Origin: Panonychus citri
Taxonomy: Eukaryota; Arthropoda; Arachnida; Trombidiformes; Tetranychidae
Assembly (NCBI RefSeq): GCF_014898815.1
Contig: NW_026515497.1
Span: 992,001-1,056,000, forward strand
Direction of reading: 5' to 3'
Length of the DNA: 64,000 nt
Shown: one piece after another, positions 11,771-25,643 of the stretch
Numbering within the stretch: the stretch's first letter is position 1
Layout of the letters: each line of letters begins with the position of its first letter
Position numbers and translations under genes: made by a program
The notes under the pieces: generated by a model
The model's input: the letters and a program-made list of their open reading frames with translations, nothing else
Databases searched by the model: none
Told to the model about the DNA's origin: nothing

Positions 11771-13713
11771 AAAATCCTGACGAAGAAAATGAAATAAATT
11801 CTGATAGAATCAAAAAAAGATGATGATGATGAGGAAGACAGAAGATGACTTTTCACTTTCGCTCTCATCGTTACGCTGCAACGGGTTTTGTCCCTCGAAA
11901 AGAACCGGAAGTAAAACCTCAATTTCGATTGGAGATATAAACAAAAACTATTACTTTCCATGAAGATAACGACGATTATTATTCCTCATCATTTGAATAT
12001 AACTTTTTAATAGTTTGTTGTCTGTTGATTATGATGAAGATAATGATGATAAAGTTGTTTGGTAAGTGTTGTTTCATTATTTACAATCAAAGTTAATTTA
12101 GTTCTGTGCTCCGATTTAATCAAGGAAACCGAAAGGAAAAGATTTAAAATTAACTTTCTACTGGTCAAGCAGCTTTAACCTAATCACCTTAATCACTATT
12201 AACCTAATCATCTCATTTAAATTGTCCTCTTTTTGTTGATTACAATGAAAATAAATTGTCATCAAAATGTTTATTATTTTCATTTACTAATCATCGTTAA
12301 ATTGCTTTCAGATTATTTAATATAATTAATTAATTGCTTCAATTATCAGTCAATCAATCGACGATTTTTTATTCAGCCTTTTGTTTATTTCTCAATTATC
12401 TTGAGCTCAGTCACGTTCATTTGTTTCATTTAATTAGCTAATTGGTAACATTGATGAGTATTATTCATTTAATTGTCACTGTTTAATAGGGTTATTGGTG
12501 ATTAATTTTTTTCCCAATGCTTTCAATCAATCAAAACTCAATCATTGTAAATTATCAATGGATTTAGAATTCGAGTTGATTTATTGAACCTTCGAATTAT
12601 TAATAAAAAAAATATTCGCTTATAATCAAATTAATCAACTGAAGAAAAATGTTGATTAAATTGATTAATTTTTTCTCTCAGAATCTACATGATCATCAAG
12701 TGATTTATCGTAAATTTTACAATTTAATTGATTAATTGGTAAGAAAAGTGAGAGAGAGATAGAGAAAAAAAGTTCTAAGAAAAAATGAATTCGATCAAAT
12801 CGGATGATCCAGATAAAAGATGAAGATGAAGATGAGGATGAGGATGAGGATGAGGATGAGGATGAGGATAAGGATGGAGATGGAGATGAGGGTGGAGATG
12901 ATGACTTGATGCGCACGAAAAGTTCTGATAATGAGAAATCATGTGTAACTTATTTCTCTTCGTGTTCATTTATTTACCTTTCATTTTCGTTCACAGGTTA
13001 ACATTATCATCTCTATTTTCATGGCTTAGTTATTGACTCTCGAGTAGTTTATTCATTTCAATTGGATCTGATAACTCTCAATGTGACAACTATTCATTAG
13101 TGTTACAAGTAAAGGTGAACGAGCAGAGTGGGAAATGGGAGTGAGGTGGATTTTCATGGTAACAAGTATATAATAAGATGAAGGAGGAAAAAAAATAATA
13201 ATGAACTTGAGTTTGAAGTAATGATGATGATAATTTGAAGATAACAAGATGCATTGAGTGTGTATATAAATTCACGTAAAAATAATAGCAATTTGTTGAT
13301 TGTTATTATTACTCTTTGATTATGATTAATGTCTCTGTTAAATTAATAGGATTGTTACTCTTGACATGATTTCGAATCAAACTGATTGTGTTACTCAAAG
13401 ACAATTAATACCATATAATTAAACTGGTGAACCAGAAACTGAATTGTCATTAATCACCAATCTAATGGTTTAATTGTTGAAAATTGGTGTGAATTTAGTT
13501 GATTCTTGATTAATGGTTAATGATAAGGGTTTTTTGCAATTTGGGTTCATGGGTTGGCTGAATTATCAATATTTATGAGAAATGTTTTTTATTATGATTT
13601 AATTTAATTTGGGTGTTAAAGTTTAGGGGGTTGATTGTTTGAGATCAATTCTGAAAATTAGAGGTTGGATGATCTTAATTGTTTAAAGGACTATGATTTT
13701 TAATGGGTAGGGT
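11344..13713. other. Intergenic region upstream of the desaturase
   Basis: The stretch 11840-11960 is less AT-rich than its surroundings and contains a segment with CGTTACGCTGCAACGGG. It may be an upstream non-coding exon or promoter of the desaturase, but nothing decides this. The rest is AT-rich with ATC and GATGAG repeats. No coding gene supported. Confidence 0.5.
12818..12900. repeat. (GATGAG)n hexamer-type repeat
   Basis: An imperfect array of GATGAG and GATGAA units about 80 bp long. It creates long low-complexity reading frames (Asp-Glu, Ser or His-Pro repeats) in several frames, none of which is a gene. Confidence 0.9.
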
Positions 13714-15118
13714 TTAACCTCGTCCACCTCGACCACCTCCGAAATTGAAACCACCGAAGGAGAAACCACCTTCACTCTCTTCATCTCCATCACCTCGGCC
13801 ACGACCTCCGCCGCTGCCTCGGCCTCCACCTCGACCGCCACCGTTACCTCCGGCACCACCTCGGCCACTACCGCCGCTGGAACCACCTCGGCCACTGCCA
13901 CCTCCGCGACCACCGCCGCCGCGACCTCCCATTTGACCCATGGCATCAGTAACCATACCACCGATACCTTCGAAAAGGTTACCAAATCCTTGAGCGGCAG
14001 CACCAAGGCCCGAGGCTCCGTTTGAAACAGCACCAGCCATTGATCCTAATCCACCACCACCAAGATGAACACCGGTGGCAGTACCAAGAATACCAGTACC
14101 AACATCAGCCATAGATGAGGTAAGGGAAGCGATAAGATCGCGATTACCGAGAATCCGACCGGATACTTTAAGCATGGTTCCTGGTTCGACACCATTTTGT
14201 TGAAGAGCGGACATAATACTTGAGAAATCAGGTCTTCCACCGTTAGAAGCCATTGAAGAGACAACTGAGGCCATAACACCGATTGGGTTAACACCTTCTT
14301 CTTGTAAAATTTTGGGAATTAATGAGAGAGCACTAAAAGCTTGACCACCGGCATTAGCCAAAGCACCAAGAGTTGAAATAGCTCCAGTAATCCGACCAGC
14401 TCCAGAACCAGCACCAGCGGCAGTACTTAAACCATTACCAACAATCTTTGAGAAACTACCGCCAACACCTTGAGCGGCACCACCAAGACCAGTAAGTCCA
14501 CCAGAGATGAAGGAACCCATTCCATTGGCGATACCTCGAGCACCAGAAGCAGCGGCATCAGAGAAACCATAACCACCGCTCAATGAGGGGACAGGGTTAA
14601 CAGAAGCAGAGGGTCGTTCTTGAATGGTGGGTAAACTAAGACCACCGCTACTACTACTACTACTGCTACTACCACTATTACTACTGGCACTGCTACTAAG
14701 GCCACTTTGACTTGATGAAGCTGATCCTGAGCTTTGGCTGCCAGCGAATGAGCTGAGAGCGTTAGCTGCAAGACCACCAAGACTTCCGAGTCCACCTGAG
14801 CCGAAACTTGAACTTGCAGCTTGAACCAAACTACCAAGACCTGAGCCACTGCCGAAACCTAAAGCCGATGAAAGGTAAAAGTTAAAGCAAAACAATTAAC
14901 AATCAAAAGTAAATAATCAGTGACAAAAAATCAACAACTTACCACCAAAGCTTGGGAATTGAGCTGATTTGGTTAATAAATAAATCGAAACAAATAAACA
15001 ATTAGAATTAAATTAGAATTAAATTTCTTACAATTAAATCATTCGTCTAAACAATCAACTCACCTGAGCTTAATTGTGAGCACAAAGCTACAATTAAGAC
15101 GAAACTGATTCTCGTCAT
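13714..15118 (-). CDS. Secreted glycine/serine-rich protein with C-terminal RGG tail
   Basis: Three exons on the minus strand: 15064-15118, 14943-14963 (only 21 bp) and 13714-14858. All junctions are phase 1 with good sites (GTGAGT, GTAAGT; CAG, TTTAG), giving 406 residues. The N-terminus MTRISFVLIVALCSQLSSA is a clear signal peptide, probably cut before QFPSFGG. Then come Gly/Ser/Ala-rich segments, a central more complex part of about 150 residues with predicted helices and ordinary composition (for example SALSLIPKILQEEGVNPIG), and a tail of about 70 residues made of GRGG and RGGG repeats, interrupted by an acidic GDGDEESEGG and ending FSFGGFNFGGGRGGRG. The local DNA is far less AT-rich than its flanks. 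It resembles silk-like or cuticular structural proteins in general make-up, but I cannot assign it to a named family. A secreted RGG-rich tail is unusual. Confidence 0.8.
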
Positions 15119-18100
15119 TATTTTTTTTTTCTTTAATTGTTGTTAATTAATCCAAAGATAAAGTTAAACTAAAGATTGATCAACCAACTAAACAAGACTT
15201 TTAATTGTAATGAGATTTTTATATAATTACCACATGATTTAAGTTAATCACAATTATAACGATAATTGATCATCGTCATTTAAAGTGATCAACAAACAAT
15301 CAGTTAATCATTTTCATGTATTACAATTTAATAACTTAATTTACTTTATTTGATTTATTAACTAGTAGGAAAAAACGTCAATTTATTAATTGTTAAACCA
15401 TAACAATCAACATCCGATTGACATTGGTGTCAAAGCCAATTACAACTCAACTGATAACAATTAACTAAATTAATTGATTAATATTTTCATTGTCGATAAA
15501 TAAAAGACAATATCACATATAAAGGCTTATTAATTACCAAATTAATTGTTCAACCAATGGAAACAATTAACTAATCAATCACCTTATTAATATAACAATA
15601 AGATTATGAGAAACAATTTAACTGTAATCATGAGGGAATCAGAATACAAATATGATTAAATTTAATTCACCTCGTTGATTCTGAGATAATGTGATTGGGG
15701 AGCAATTTATTTCCAATAATACAATTAACTGATTGTGAAAAGAGAGAGAGAAATCTTGAATTGATTAGATAATAAATTATCTTCATTATGGATTAGGGAT
15801 TAATCCATAAAAAACTCAGAATTTGAATTCGAAGAGGAAAAAAAATCATGTAGAACTTTTTTTGTTCATTCTCCATTCAAATCTCATGTGAATTTCTCCC
15901 CCTTCCTCGTAATCATTGAACTACAATCGAGACGATTTCATGATAATCAGGGTAACAATAACAATCTCTCCCTGAACAATTGAAATCTCATCTTAATGAA
16001 AAAAAAGGAAGTGAAAATATTTACAGGAAAAAAAGTTTCAATTCGAAACTTTTTTTTCTTTGTTTAATCTTTTCTCCTTCAGGTAAGCAGATTTTTATTA
16101 CTATTATTATCATGATTATTATTACCATAGGATTCTTACATTATTATTATGGTGAAAAAGGAATATAATAGAAAATATTCTGAGAAATTCGAAATGTTCG
16201 AAATGTTCGGATTAGTTTAGAAATTGAAAAAAAGAAGAGAAAAGAAAAAAAAAGTTCTCATTCTGTTCCCTGGCTGTTGCTCTTCACAGTTGTTGCTCAT
16301 TTCCCCATTAATTGTATTGATATGATTATGTTATCAGGGAGATTCAGGATAAAGTTCTGAGCCACGAATAAAGTTCAATCTGTTTTATCGTTTCGATATT
16401 TATGTTCTAAATTCTCTTAAATAAGTTTTTTTTTATTTCTCTTCAACCTTTAAGTTAGATTGATTTTTTTCTCATCTTCTTGGATGTTTGTTTATTTTCA
16501 ATGTTCGCAATGATCAATCATGTTGGTTGATCGATGAAACTGAAAGATATCGAAGCTGGAATGACAATTTGTTCATTATTAGTTCGATATTATCATGGAA
16601 CTTTCAAAACTTTCAAGTCTTTATCCGTATCTCACTTTCACCCTTTTTCATTAATAATTGACTCGAGAATCAGATTCATTAATCTGAGGATAACATTTGA
16701 ATATTATGGTGAATTTTTTTCATCATAGAAAACAAAGTTTATCTCAAGTAAAAAAAACTCTAAAATCGATCAATCAAAATTCAAACGAAAATGGAATCAG
16801 AAAAAAGTTCCACAGTAAAATTCACCATCATTAGCATGTTGATAAAAGTTTTAGCATCTTTTTATCATCATCCTGAATTCATGATGGAAAAATGTAGATA
16901 ATCAAAGTTGGAAAGTTTCAATTTCATCAATGAATCATATTTATTAACAGTAAGATTCAATTTTCACCACAGAGGGAAAACTTTTCCTTAAAAAGTTCAG
17001 TAGGTTGGTTGAGAAAGAGATAATATCATCAAGAGTACATACAGAATTCTGTCAATTGTCATTTTGTACAGATTAAGAAGATAAAATTCATCACCATGAA
17101 GAGAGAAAAAAAATTGAGCTGTTCAGATAATTCTCATGTTTCCTCATCATCATCATTATCTTTTTGTTACCTGGAGAGATAAAGAGTTGAGAGTTTTAGG
17201 AATCCCCCTGTTATCATGTTCACAGCTTAAGTTGCCAATTATTTTCACTGCGAAGTGATGATCAACTCAATTGAAACTGGATGACAAGGTGGATATGATG
17301 ATAAGTAGAGAAGATGATGAACAACAACAATAACATGAAAAGCTTATCAATGGCGATGACAGGGTCATCATGATGACCATGAGATAGTCCATCATCTGAA
17401 TCTCTAGACTTCAGTAATAAAATCATTCCAATTAACTCTCATCATCATTACCGATGAATATTCACTTCATGAAAGTGAACTTTTTCCTCCTTGTTCATAA
17501 CAATTACCATGAATTCACACAATTGATCATGATTGATGATTGGAACAAAAAATCTCGATTCTTTTCGGCTTCCTGAGTCGTCAGAGAAGAAGAAAAAAAT
17601 TCCAAATTCTTTTTCCGGATAAATCTTACCTTCCATGAAAATCTCACCTTGGTGGATTTACTCGTGTTGATAGTGTTTAAGTTACACTCAACAATCAAAC
17701 TGATTTCAAGCATGACGCTGATGATTAACTGTAAATCCTTTTATTATGATTAATACTTAAAAAAGATTCCCATGTAAGACAAATCTGAGTTTCTGAAAGT
17801 TCTGAGTTTACCAAATGATTTACTGATTGATTTTATTTTCTTTCAGAGGTTTTAAAGGATTCCAAGTGAAATTGAATTGAAAACTTATCATGTTAATGTG
17901 GTGAATTGAATCAAAATTTATTGAGACTTTTTCTGTTCAATTCCTATTGTAAATATATCACTTTGGTTGGACAATCAAGATTAAATCACATATATATATC
18001 TCTCTCTCCCTCTCTTTCTTTACATGATAAACATCATGATGACAGCTTGAGATTATTGATACAAAATGATTCAGTAAATGATATGAAATTTATTCAATTT

Positions 18101-20347
18101 ACTCAATCATCATGAAGGAAAAGATGACAAATGTTAATGACACATGATTGCGATAGGAATCAGATGATAAGTATTAAAATTATCAATTTCATTTCCACTC
18201 ATGAAATTTGCACCATGAAAACTAAATTTCAGGGTTAAGTTCAACAACATTATCTTGAATTGAGTGGATTCAACCATTTTATCATTGTTTATTGGTCAAT
18301 TTGTGTAACTTGATTCAGTTGTTTATGAATAAATTACATTTTGAGTTTTAATTACAATTCGAGGCTTAGTCTCTCTCTACTATTAATATTATGGAATGAT
18401 AATAGAAAGTGATTCCTATTAGATTGATTCAGTTGATTGAATTTTGTATTTTACTCTTTGCAGCTCTTGAATCTGGTCACTAAATGTCCAGTTCTATATT
18501 TATGAGAAAGGGAAAAGATGAAATTGTTAAGATGATGAGGAAACATGATAATCGATATGTAATAAAGGGTTAAAAGGGGAGGTCAAAAGTTCAATATCAG
18601 GAATGAGACCATAAATCATTTCTTGGATATTTTCATCATGATGACCATAATGATGTACCAGTGGTAATGATCAAGATAATGAATAATTTCATCATTCTCA
18701 TGATTCATTTTGAGATTGACAAAAATTTTTGTCAAATGTGTATTGTGATTGTTGTTGTTGCTGTTGTTGAATAACAATCAGGTCAGAACTTTTTGTTAGA
18801 ACTGTTTATTTTTTTTCTAATATCATGAAAAAAGGCAAGAAATTCAGAGGATGATGAGGATGAACAAGAAATATGTTCAAACCCCAGGGTAATGTTGAGA
18901 GTGAGAGAGGATAAGAGGTGGTGTAGGGTGAGAATTGCTGATTCCTATTCATTGATTTGAAAATTCAGAGATTCTCTTTGAGTTGTATCACAAATCGTAT
19001 TAGCAAATTACTGAAATTCAGTAAAAGAGTAACAATTTATATCTTCCACCAAGAATAACATCCACCGGTGGGAAAGAAAAGCATTCCAATTGTCAACAAT
19101 TTAAACTCCATGTTAAGATTAAGTGTCCAAATTGAATCGATTGACAATTTAAAGATGAACAAAACAAAAATAGAAAGAAACAATTAGAGACAATTTAATA
19201 CTTCTTTTGGGTGTAATTAGTATTGACATTTAACTTTGTAATGATTAATTTAATTACTAATTTAGTTTATCAAATTAGGAATAAAAATTTCATCAATTCA
19301 ACTTGATTGTTAGGAAAAATTAAATGTAAATACATCATTGTAATTGTGAATTTACATTTGAAAGTTTCAATTTGAATTTTAAATTAAATATATATATTAT
19401 TTTGATTAATTTAATCAATAATGATCATCATTACTTAATCATGTTGGTTGAATTATTTAAATATTAATCATATTAATATCTTTTGATTAGATTTAAATTG
19501 TTACGTTTCTATTTAAAGTTATTGTTATTTTCCTATTATGTTAATTCAATATGATGATTAAATTTTTTTACCGTTATTTTTATCCGGAATTGTTTTTAAT
19601 TAAACATGCGACTAGTGAATAAATTTTACTGTTAATTGTTGCTGATCATTTGTTTTACAATTAACATCTTATTTAATCACTTTTGTGAGATTAAGATTAC
19701 AAATTAGCAAATTTTGGTGAATCAATTTGAGTTTTGTTTTGGTTTTTTGTTTGTTTTTCAATTGTGATCCAGCAAAATAATAATACAATTGATTAACAAT
19801 TGAATTAACAACAATTGGGTATAATAATCAACATGATTAACATCATTGATTAAGTGGAATCCTTTGAGTGTGTTTAATCAAATGAATGATGATAAAAGAT
19901 GAAGAGGAAAAGAAAACAAAAATGATTACAGTTGATGAAATTGGTCCTTGGTTTGTTGATTGTAACAATAACAATCAACAATCAGCAATTTAATATACGA
20001 TGATGATGATGATGAATAATTGTAACAATAACATTCAACATGATGAAGACGATGAAGATAATGGTGATTAAGGATGAGATGATAAGGGGGAAAGAGAGAG
20101 AAGATGATGAGAAGGTAAAACAAAACTTTTCTCCCGCCATGTTACATATTCAAGGTAATCTCAGGTTCTTTGCTTTAATTTTATATCATTTGGAAGATAA
20201 TATTAATCATGATACTTCAATGCTCATGAAATTAAAGTTAAGAGGTTTTCGATGTTCATAATAACATGGGGAATGTCATCCAGTGGATGATAAGGGAAGA
20301 GATTATCACCCTGAATCAAGATGAACATGGTAAAGGTAGTGGTAAAA

Positions 20348-20393
<46 letters not shown>

Positions 20394-20705
20394 TGTTGAT
20401 TCTCTTCATGAAAATTAAGGAATCATTCTAATGGCTCATAGAATTAAAATGATGCGGATAATAAAGGATGAAGATGAAGATAATGAAGATTCGAGTAAAC
20501 AAATTAATAAATTACACTGATAATCAATAGTGATTCTATTTACCATTGATTTCTCATGATTAACTTTCGCATCCTCATTGAACAATTGGTTTGATGGTTT
20601 GAGGTTTAGTCTTGATGTTATTATTACAATAATATTTCCTTTCGTTCACTTACTAATTAATTTGATTGATTGATTGTTTATTACGGATGGTTAATTGTTG
20701 TATTA
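15119..20705. other. Non-coding intergenic DNA, 5.6 kb
   Basis: No frame here has protein-like composition or paired splice sites. It contains several GAAC(T)n / (A)nGTTC motifs (near 15852, 16245, 16800, 18784), short GA tracts and a (GA)19 tract at 20351-20389. The part next to 15119 presumably includes the promoter of the glycine-rich protein gene, and the part next to 20705 the 3' end of the membrane protein gene. Confidence 0.6.
20351..20389. repeat. (AG)n microsatellite
   Basis: About 19 uninterrupted AG units, lying 320 bp past the stop codon of the membrane protein gene at 20706. Confidence 0.95.
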
Positions 20706-21994
20706 TTAAATATGTGATGTGTAAACAGTTGATTGATCAGAAACTATTGGTACTATTGGAACCTTGGTTTGTTGTTGTTGTGGACAAGATAATATTAATT
20801 GTTGACATGAATTGATTCCAATTGGATCAATAGTTGTTGTTGGTGGTGGTATCACTGTTGTTGGTGCAATAATTGATGATGATCTTGATTTGGTTGATGA
20901 TCGATTGGGATAAGAATGGGTTGGATAGGGATGTTTATGTTTATGTTGCTGTTGATGAATTAAATGATGACCTGACGATGCAGATGATGAAGATGCTATT
21001 GATGAAGCAATTGATGAATGTGATGGAGGAGGAAGGGAGGTTGAGGTGGTTGTGTTTGTTATCCCTCCGGATGAAATTAATGATGAAGTTGATGATCGTT
21101 GTTGTTGTTTTTGCTGTTGATTAACAAGAGCCTGATAATGAGGATTAACTGTTGATGGTGATGATGAAGATGATGAATATAAAACTGGTTCACAAGATGA
21201 TTGATAAGATGATAAACTAAGTCTACCTCCCCCTTTAGGAATGATATTTAAATTATCATCGTTACTATTTGCATCATTTACTAATGATTTAGTTAATCCT
21301 ATTATTTTACCTCCACCTCCCCCAATAGATGAGGTGGTTGCTGTTGTTGTAGTTGTTGTTGTTGTGTTGATGTTTTTAGATGATGTTGTTGAGGAAAATG
21401 CTTGAGGCGATACCATTCCAGCTGATGTAGTGATCGGGTTAATTGATCCTCTTTGAATTACAGTTGTACACTGACACGATTTGGAGGTGACACTTATCCC
21501 ACCCTCTCCATCATTAGTTACAACCGGTTGAACAAACATTTGTCGTAACTTGGGATAGAAGCGACAAAAACAAATTGATAAAAATAATCCCGTTACAATG
21601 GCTAATGTAACAAGGGCCCAGGTCAATTCTTCAGCGTTATAGTTATCAGGGCAATCAGGACAAACTAGAAAGAGAAATATAAACAATATCATGAATCAGA
21701 TACAAAATTCATTCCATTGGGAGGTAAACAAAAAATACTCCACATGATAAATTGTGAAAATAAGATGAACATTATAATCAAATATGATAAAAAATGATCA
21801 TTATTATGATAGGAGTAAAGAGGAAGAGATTGATGATCATCAGGGTGGGGTGGAAGTTTAGAATTGAAATAAAACAGAGACAATAAGATACCTTCTCGGT
21901 TTCCCTTACCACCGATAACTGCTAATCCTTTACCATGGATATAACCAAATCCATCTAGAGCTAAGATGATATAAGATGATGTTATGAATCTCAT
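20706..21994 (-). CDS. Putative single-pass membrane protein, unrecognised
   Basis: Two exons, 21892-21994 and 20706-21664, joined in phase 1 across a 227-bp intron (donor GTATCT, acceptor TTTCTAG), give 353 residues. The start MRFITSSYIILALDG looks like a signal peptide. A short ectodomain follows with HGKGLAVIGGKGNRE, then a CPDC pair (about 36-39) and NAEELTW. A transmembrane helix lies at about 50-70 (ALVTLAIVTGLFLSICFC), followed by basic RFYPKLRQ, which fits type I topology. The remaining roughly 280 cytoplasmic residues are low-complexity Ser, Thr, Gln and His repeats with few ordered stretches. The signal peptide, ectodomain and helix look conserved in character while the tail looks fast-evolving; that is an impression, not a comparison. 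I do not recognise the family. The donor GTATCT is weaker than others here, so the exon 1 boundary is less sure. Confidence 0.65.
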
Positions 21995-24900
21995 GGTATT
22001 TATCCGTTTGAATGATTCTGAGAGGGAAGATAAAAATCATCAAAGTGTATCAACATGAAGATAAATATATTCAAGATGATCTGATTGTTAAGGGTAACAT
22101 GATGAATCAATTTCAATAATAACATAATAATATTCATAAGTTTAGAATCAATGTTGAGAGAGGAAAAAAGGATCAACTGAGTCACTGAATTTGTTACAAA
22201 GAAACAACTTAATGATCAGTATAATTTTCTTGGTGTAATTGAATTAAAATTCAATTCAAAGTGTTAACATTACAATTGACACTATTTAAACAATCAACTA
22301 TCAAAAATAAGATAATAATTGAATGATAAACTTTCAAGTTTTTCTCTGTTTGTTGAACAATTTCATGGTGAAGTTCATTAAAATGTGAACAATAATCAAA
22401 AATTGTTGAAAACATCATTCAACCTCTTTCTCAATGTAATAAAAAAAAGTGATGATGATGATTACAAATAAGTTATCAGTTGATCTTATTGTTTTTTTTC
22501 CTGTTGTTGACTGAACATACCTGAGTTTAGTTACTGAGTTATTCAGAGGAAAAGTTCAAGAAGATGAGGATGAACAAGAAAACAGCGCATGGATTTGGAA
22601 ATGATGAGGATGATGAGAGAGAGAGAGATTTCTTCAAATTGTTCTGGATTCTTTTCTATCTAAACATTTAGGTAACCATTGGCATCGATGATAAAACCTA
22701 GAGAGAGAGAAAAAAATAAGAGATGAAGATTAGAATGATGATGAAGATGAAGATAAGTATCGAATGTCTTCTTACCTGTCAGAAAAAGAAAAGAAATTTT
22801 TAGCTTCTCATTTCAATCTAAATGAAGGTAAAGTGTTTCTCTTGTTGATTGTGTCAACAATCAACTTATATATTCAAATATTCAAGGTCAAGATGATTAT
22901 TATTATTACTCACCCATCATGAGTATATTCTGATTCTGGTCATCATGATCATCACTATCATCTGAACATCTTGTTCAACATTCAATGCAATCAATTCAAT
23001 CAGTTAACAAATGATAACAATTTAGTTGATTCAATAAGACTCAGATAACATGATTACTTTACATGAGGAAGAAGAAGATGGAGAAAAAAAATTCCAAGTT
23101 CATTTATCCATGAATATTCAGAGGAACATTATTTTCGCTGGATATCATTAATATATATTAGATAAATCGAAAGGATTTTGACCATTGGTCAAGCGAAAAT
23201 TTTTCACTGGAAAATAATTGAAATCAACTTCATTCCAATTTCAATCTTCTTCTCGTCATCTTCTCCTCCCACTCTTCATATGATTAAAATTTCATGTTAT
23301 CATGAAGGAGAGAAAGTTTCAATTCATGTGTATGTGATACTCTGGTTATACATTAGAACTTTTTTTTCTACTTCTTTTCGGAGAAAAAAAAAATTCTTGA
23401 TACAGAAAAAAAAGTTCAATTTCCTGATAAGATGGAAAAAGAAAATTTTACTTTCGAATTTAATATTTCATTTAAAAGAAGAGAAAAAAAAGCTTAGCTG
23501 GTTTTTTCGGGAGAGAATAAGAAGAAAAGTTATTATTATCATGATAATATACATTTTATCTGATTCAGAACTTTTTTTCTCATCTCATTGAAACTCTGAA
23601 TATGATGAGTATCTTGAAATGAATTCGGGATTAGAGTCATTGTGGTAATTATTGTATCTCCCTGACTCACTCTCTGTTTCTCTCGTGAGAGATGTTGATT
23701 ATTCATGCAAATGATTATCATTTTCCGGGTGTGATGATATGATTATCATTAAGGTAGCTTTTCAGATTCATCAGATATCATCATGATTTCCTTTGTTTCT
23801 TTGTAGTTTTTTTTCCTTCCTTATTTCAGATTCCAGCTGAATTGTATTAACACCTCATGTGGTGGGATGAGTTTAATGTTGGTTTTAATCTCAATGTTCT
23901 GAACATCATGTAGATGTTGAGGATGATAAAGATGAGGAAATGATAACTCGGCTCCATGATGATATAATATAATAACTGGGATTGAATAGTAATTTTTGTC
24001 CTTCCATTGATACTTCACAACTTTGATGCTATCACAATATTTGTTAAATTGTCAATAATCTTGATGACAAAAATTGATCATCAACATCAATTGATTGTTG
24101 TTTTCATGTTTTCGGTGATTAATTCTGAACACAATAAAGTTCAGTAGGTCCAATTGTTGGATTGAATTGAATTTAAATCTAAAATAATTGAGAGAGAAAA
24201 ATAAAAACTATTTGATTAATAATTCATCTATGGCAATTAATTTGTTTTTTCCCTAACGAATTATATTTTAAACAATCAATTTAGGTTAAATCATTTTCCA
24301 TTATTGATCAAGAAAATTGATTAATTGTTAATGTTCAATTCTGATTGAACAGTAATATCGAGATGGTTAAAGATGAACAATTTTGATTTAATCAGTTGGA
24401 TGAAGAGATATTTTCACTTTTACTTCTGAATAATTCAGAAAATCAGATGAGAATTATATTAAAAATGAGATAACTGTTCATCTTGGAATTAAATCAACAA
24501 TCAAATCAAGTTAAGAGAAGTGGAGAATTGAATCAAATAATTCATGTTGATATTAATACGTTTCTGCTAATACCTAGAAGGCTTTTCAATGAAATGATCA
24601 ATATTTCGCCTCAACAGATTAGATAATATTAATACATATATTATTGGATTCACAATTTTTGGCTGATTGTCAAGAATTGCGAACCACTGACATGATGATG
24701 ACGAGAGAAAAAAAAATTGTTACCTCATTAACATTGAGTAAGAAGAAGCTAAATGTTTATCCTCATCTTTTTTCCCTTTGATTGTTTTGGTTAAGTTTTT
24801 TTCGCATTCATGATCATCTTTTAATCTTCATTGTTGTCGACATCATTATCCTCCATTAAAGTAGTGATTAAATTAACTGATTACATTGTCAGTTTACCTT

Positions 24901-25643
24901 AAATACAGAAAAGAGAGAGAGGGAGAGAGGGTTAGAGTGAGTGAGAGGAAGCTACTTAAAGATCAAACCTGATATAATGGATTAAGTTAATGATGATGAT
25001 GAAAAAGTAAAGGGAGTTGTTATTGCTTTTGAACATTGAAACAAGTAAATGGCTCGATGATGATGATTGGAGATGATGATGATGATGATCTTGCTGATTA
25101 CCCTCTCGATCCTCTGTCATTTTTTCGCTCGCTTTCTGTAAATTGGAAGAAAAATGTTAACAAAATGAGAAGAAAATGAATGTACATACAAACCTGAGAA
25201 AAAAAAATTGCAATTCTTTTCTATCACCATAACAGAATCTGTGGTTTTCCTCCTACACAATCTAACCTCTTCTTCCTCTTTATCTTCTCTATCATCTTAA
25301 AAATAGACACCTTTGAAGGACCTTTTAAGGTAACTGTTTACAAATATTCTATTTAAATATTACCAACATGAGAAGATGATAAAATTGATGAGAAAAGAGA
25401 GACATTGGATGAATAGTAACTTGTTGTTATTCCTTCTGGTAAAATCTCAAATCAACGGTTTTCCATTTACACTTTTCGTCATCTCTCTTGTGTTTAAATT
25501 GGAAGCTTCTTTTTTTTCCGTTAACACCTAAAGACAGAAAAGAAATTGACAAAGTCAATCAACTAAATTGAAACACTTAATCCAGTGATTAAAGAAAATT
25601 ACCTTTACATTTAAATTGTTCCAACAATTAAACAAATTCCACC
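21995..25643. other. Intergenic region between the membrane protein and muscle protein genes
   Basis: AT-rich DNA with (A)nGTTC / GAAC(T)n motifs at 23356, 23406 and 23568, and GAT repeats at 25074-25090. The last 600 bp must contain the promoter and 5' untranslated region of the muscle protein gene; a non-coding first exon there is likely but I cannot place it. No coding gene supported. Confidence 0.55.

Noticed and set aside
11493..11961. Minus-strand frames rich in Phe, Ser and Asp
   Set aside because: They are translations of CT and GAT repeats, with no start context, splice partners or family resemblance.
12665..13001. Several frames of Ser, His-Pro or Asp-Glu repeats
   Set aside because: All come from the GATGAG hexamer array read in different frames.
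13745..13936. Proline-rich frame on the plus strand
   Set aside because: It is the antisense of the RGG-repeat tail of the glycine-rich protein gene, whose frame has a signal peptide and matching introns.
23178..23591. Frame of 137 codons on the plus strand
   Set aside because: Composition (Lys, Phe, Ile runs from A/T homopolymers) is that of AT-rich non-coding DNA; no domain or splice logic.
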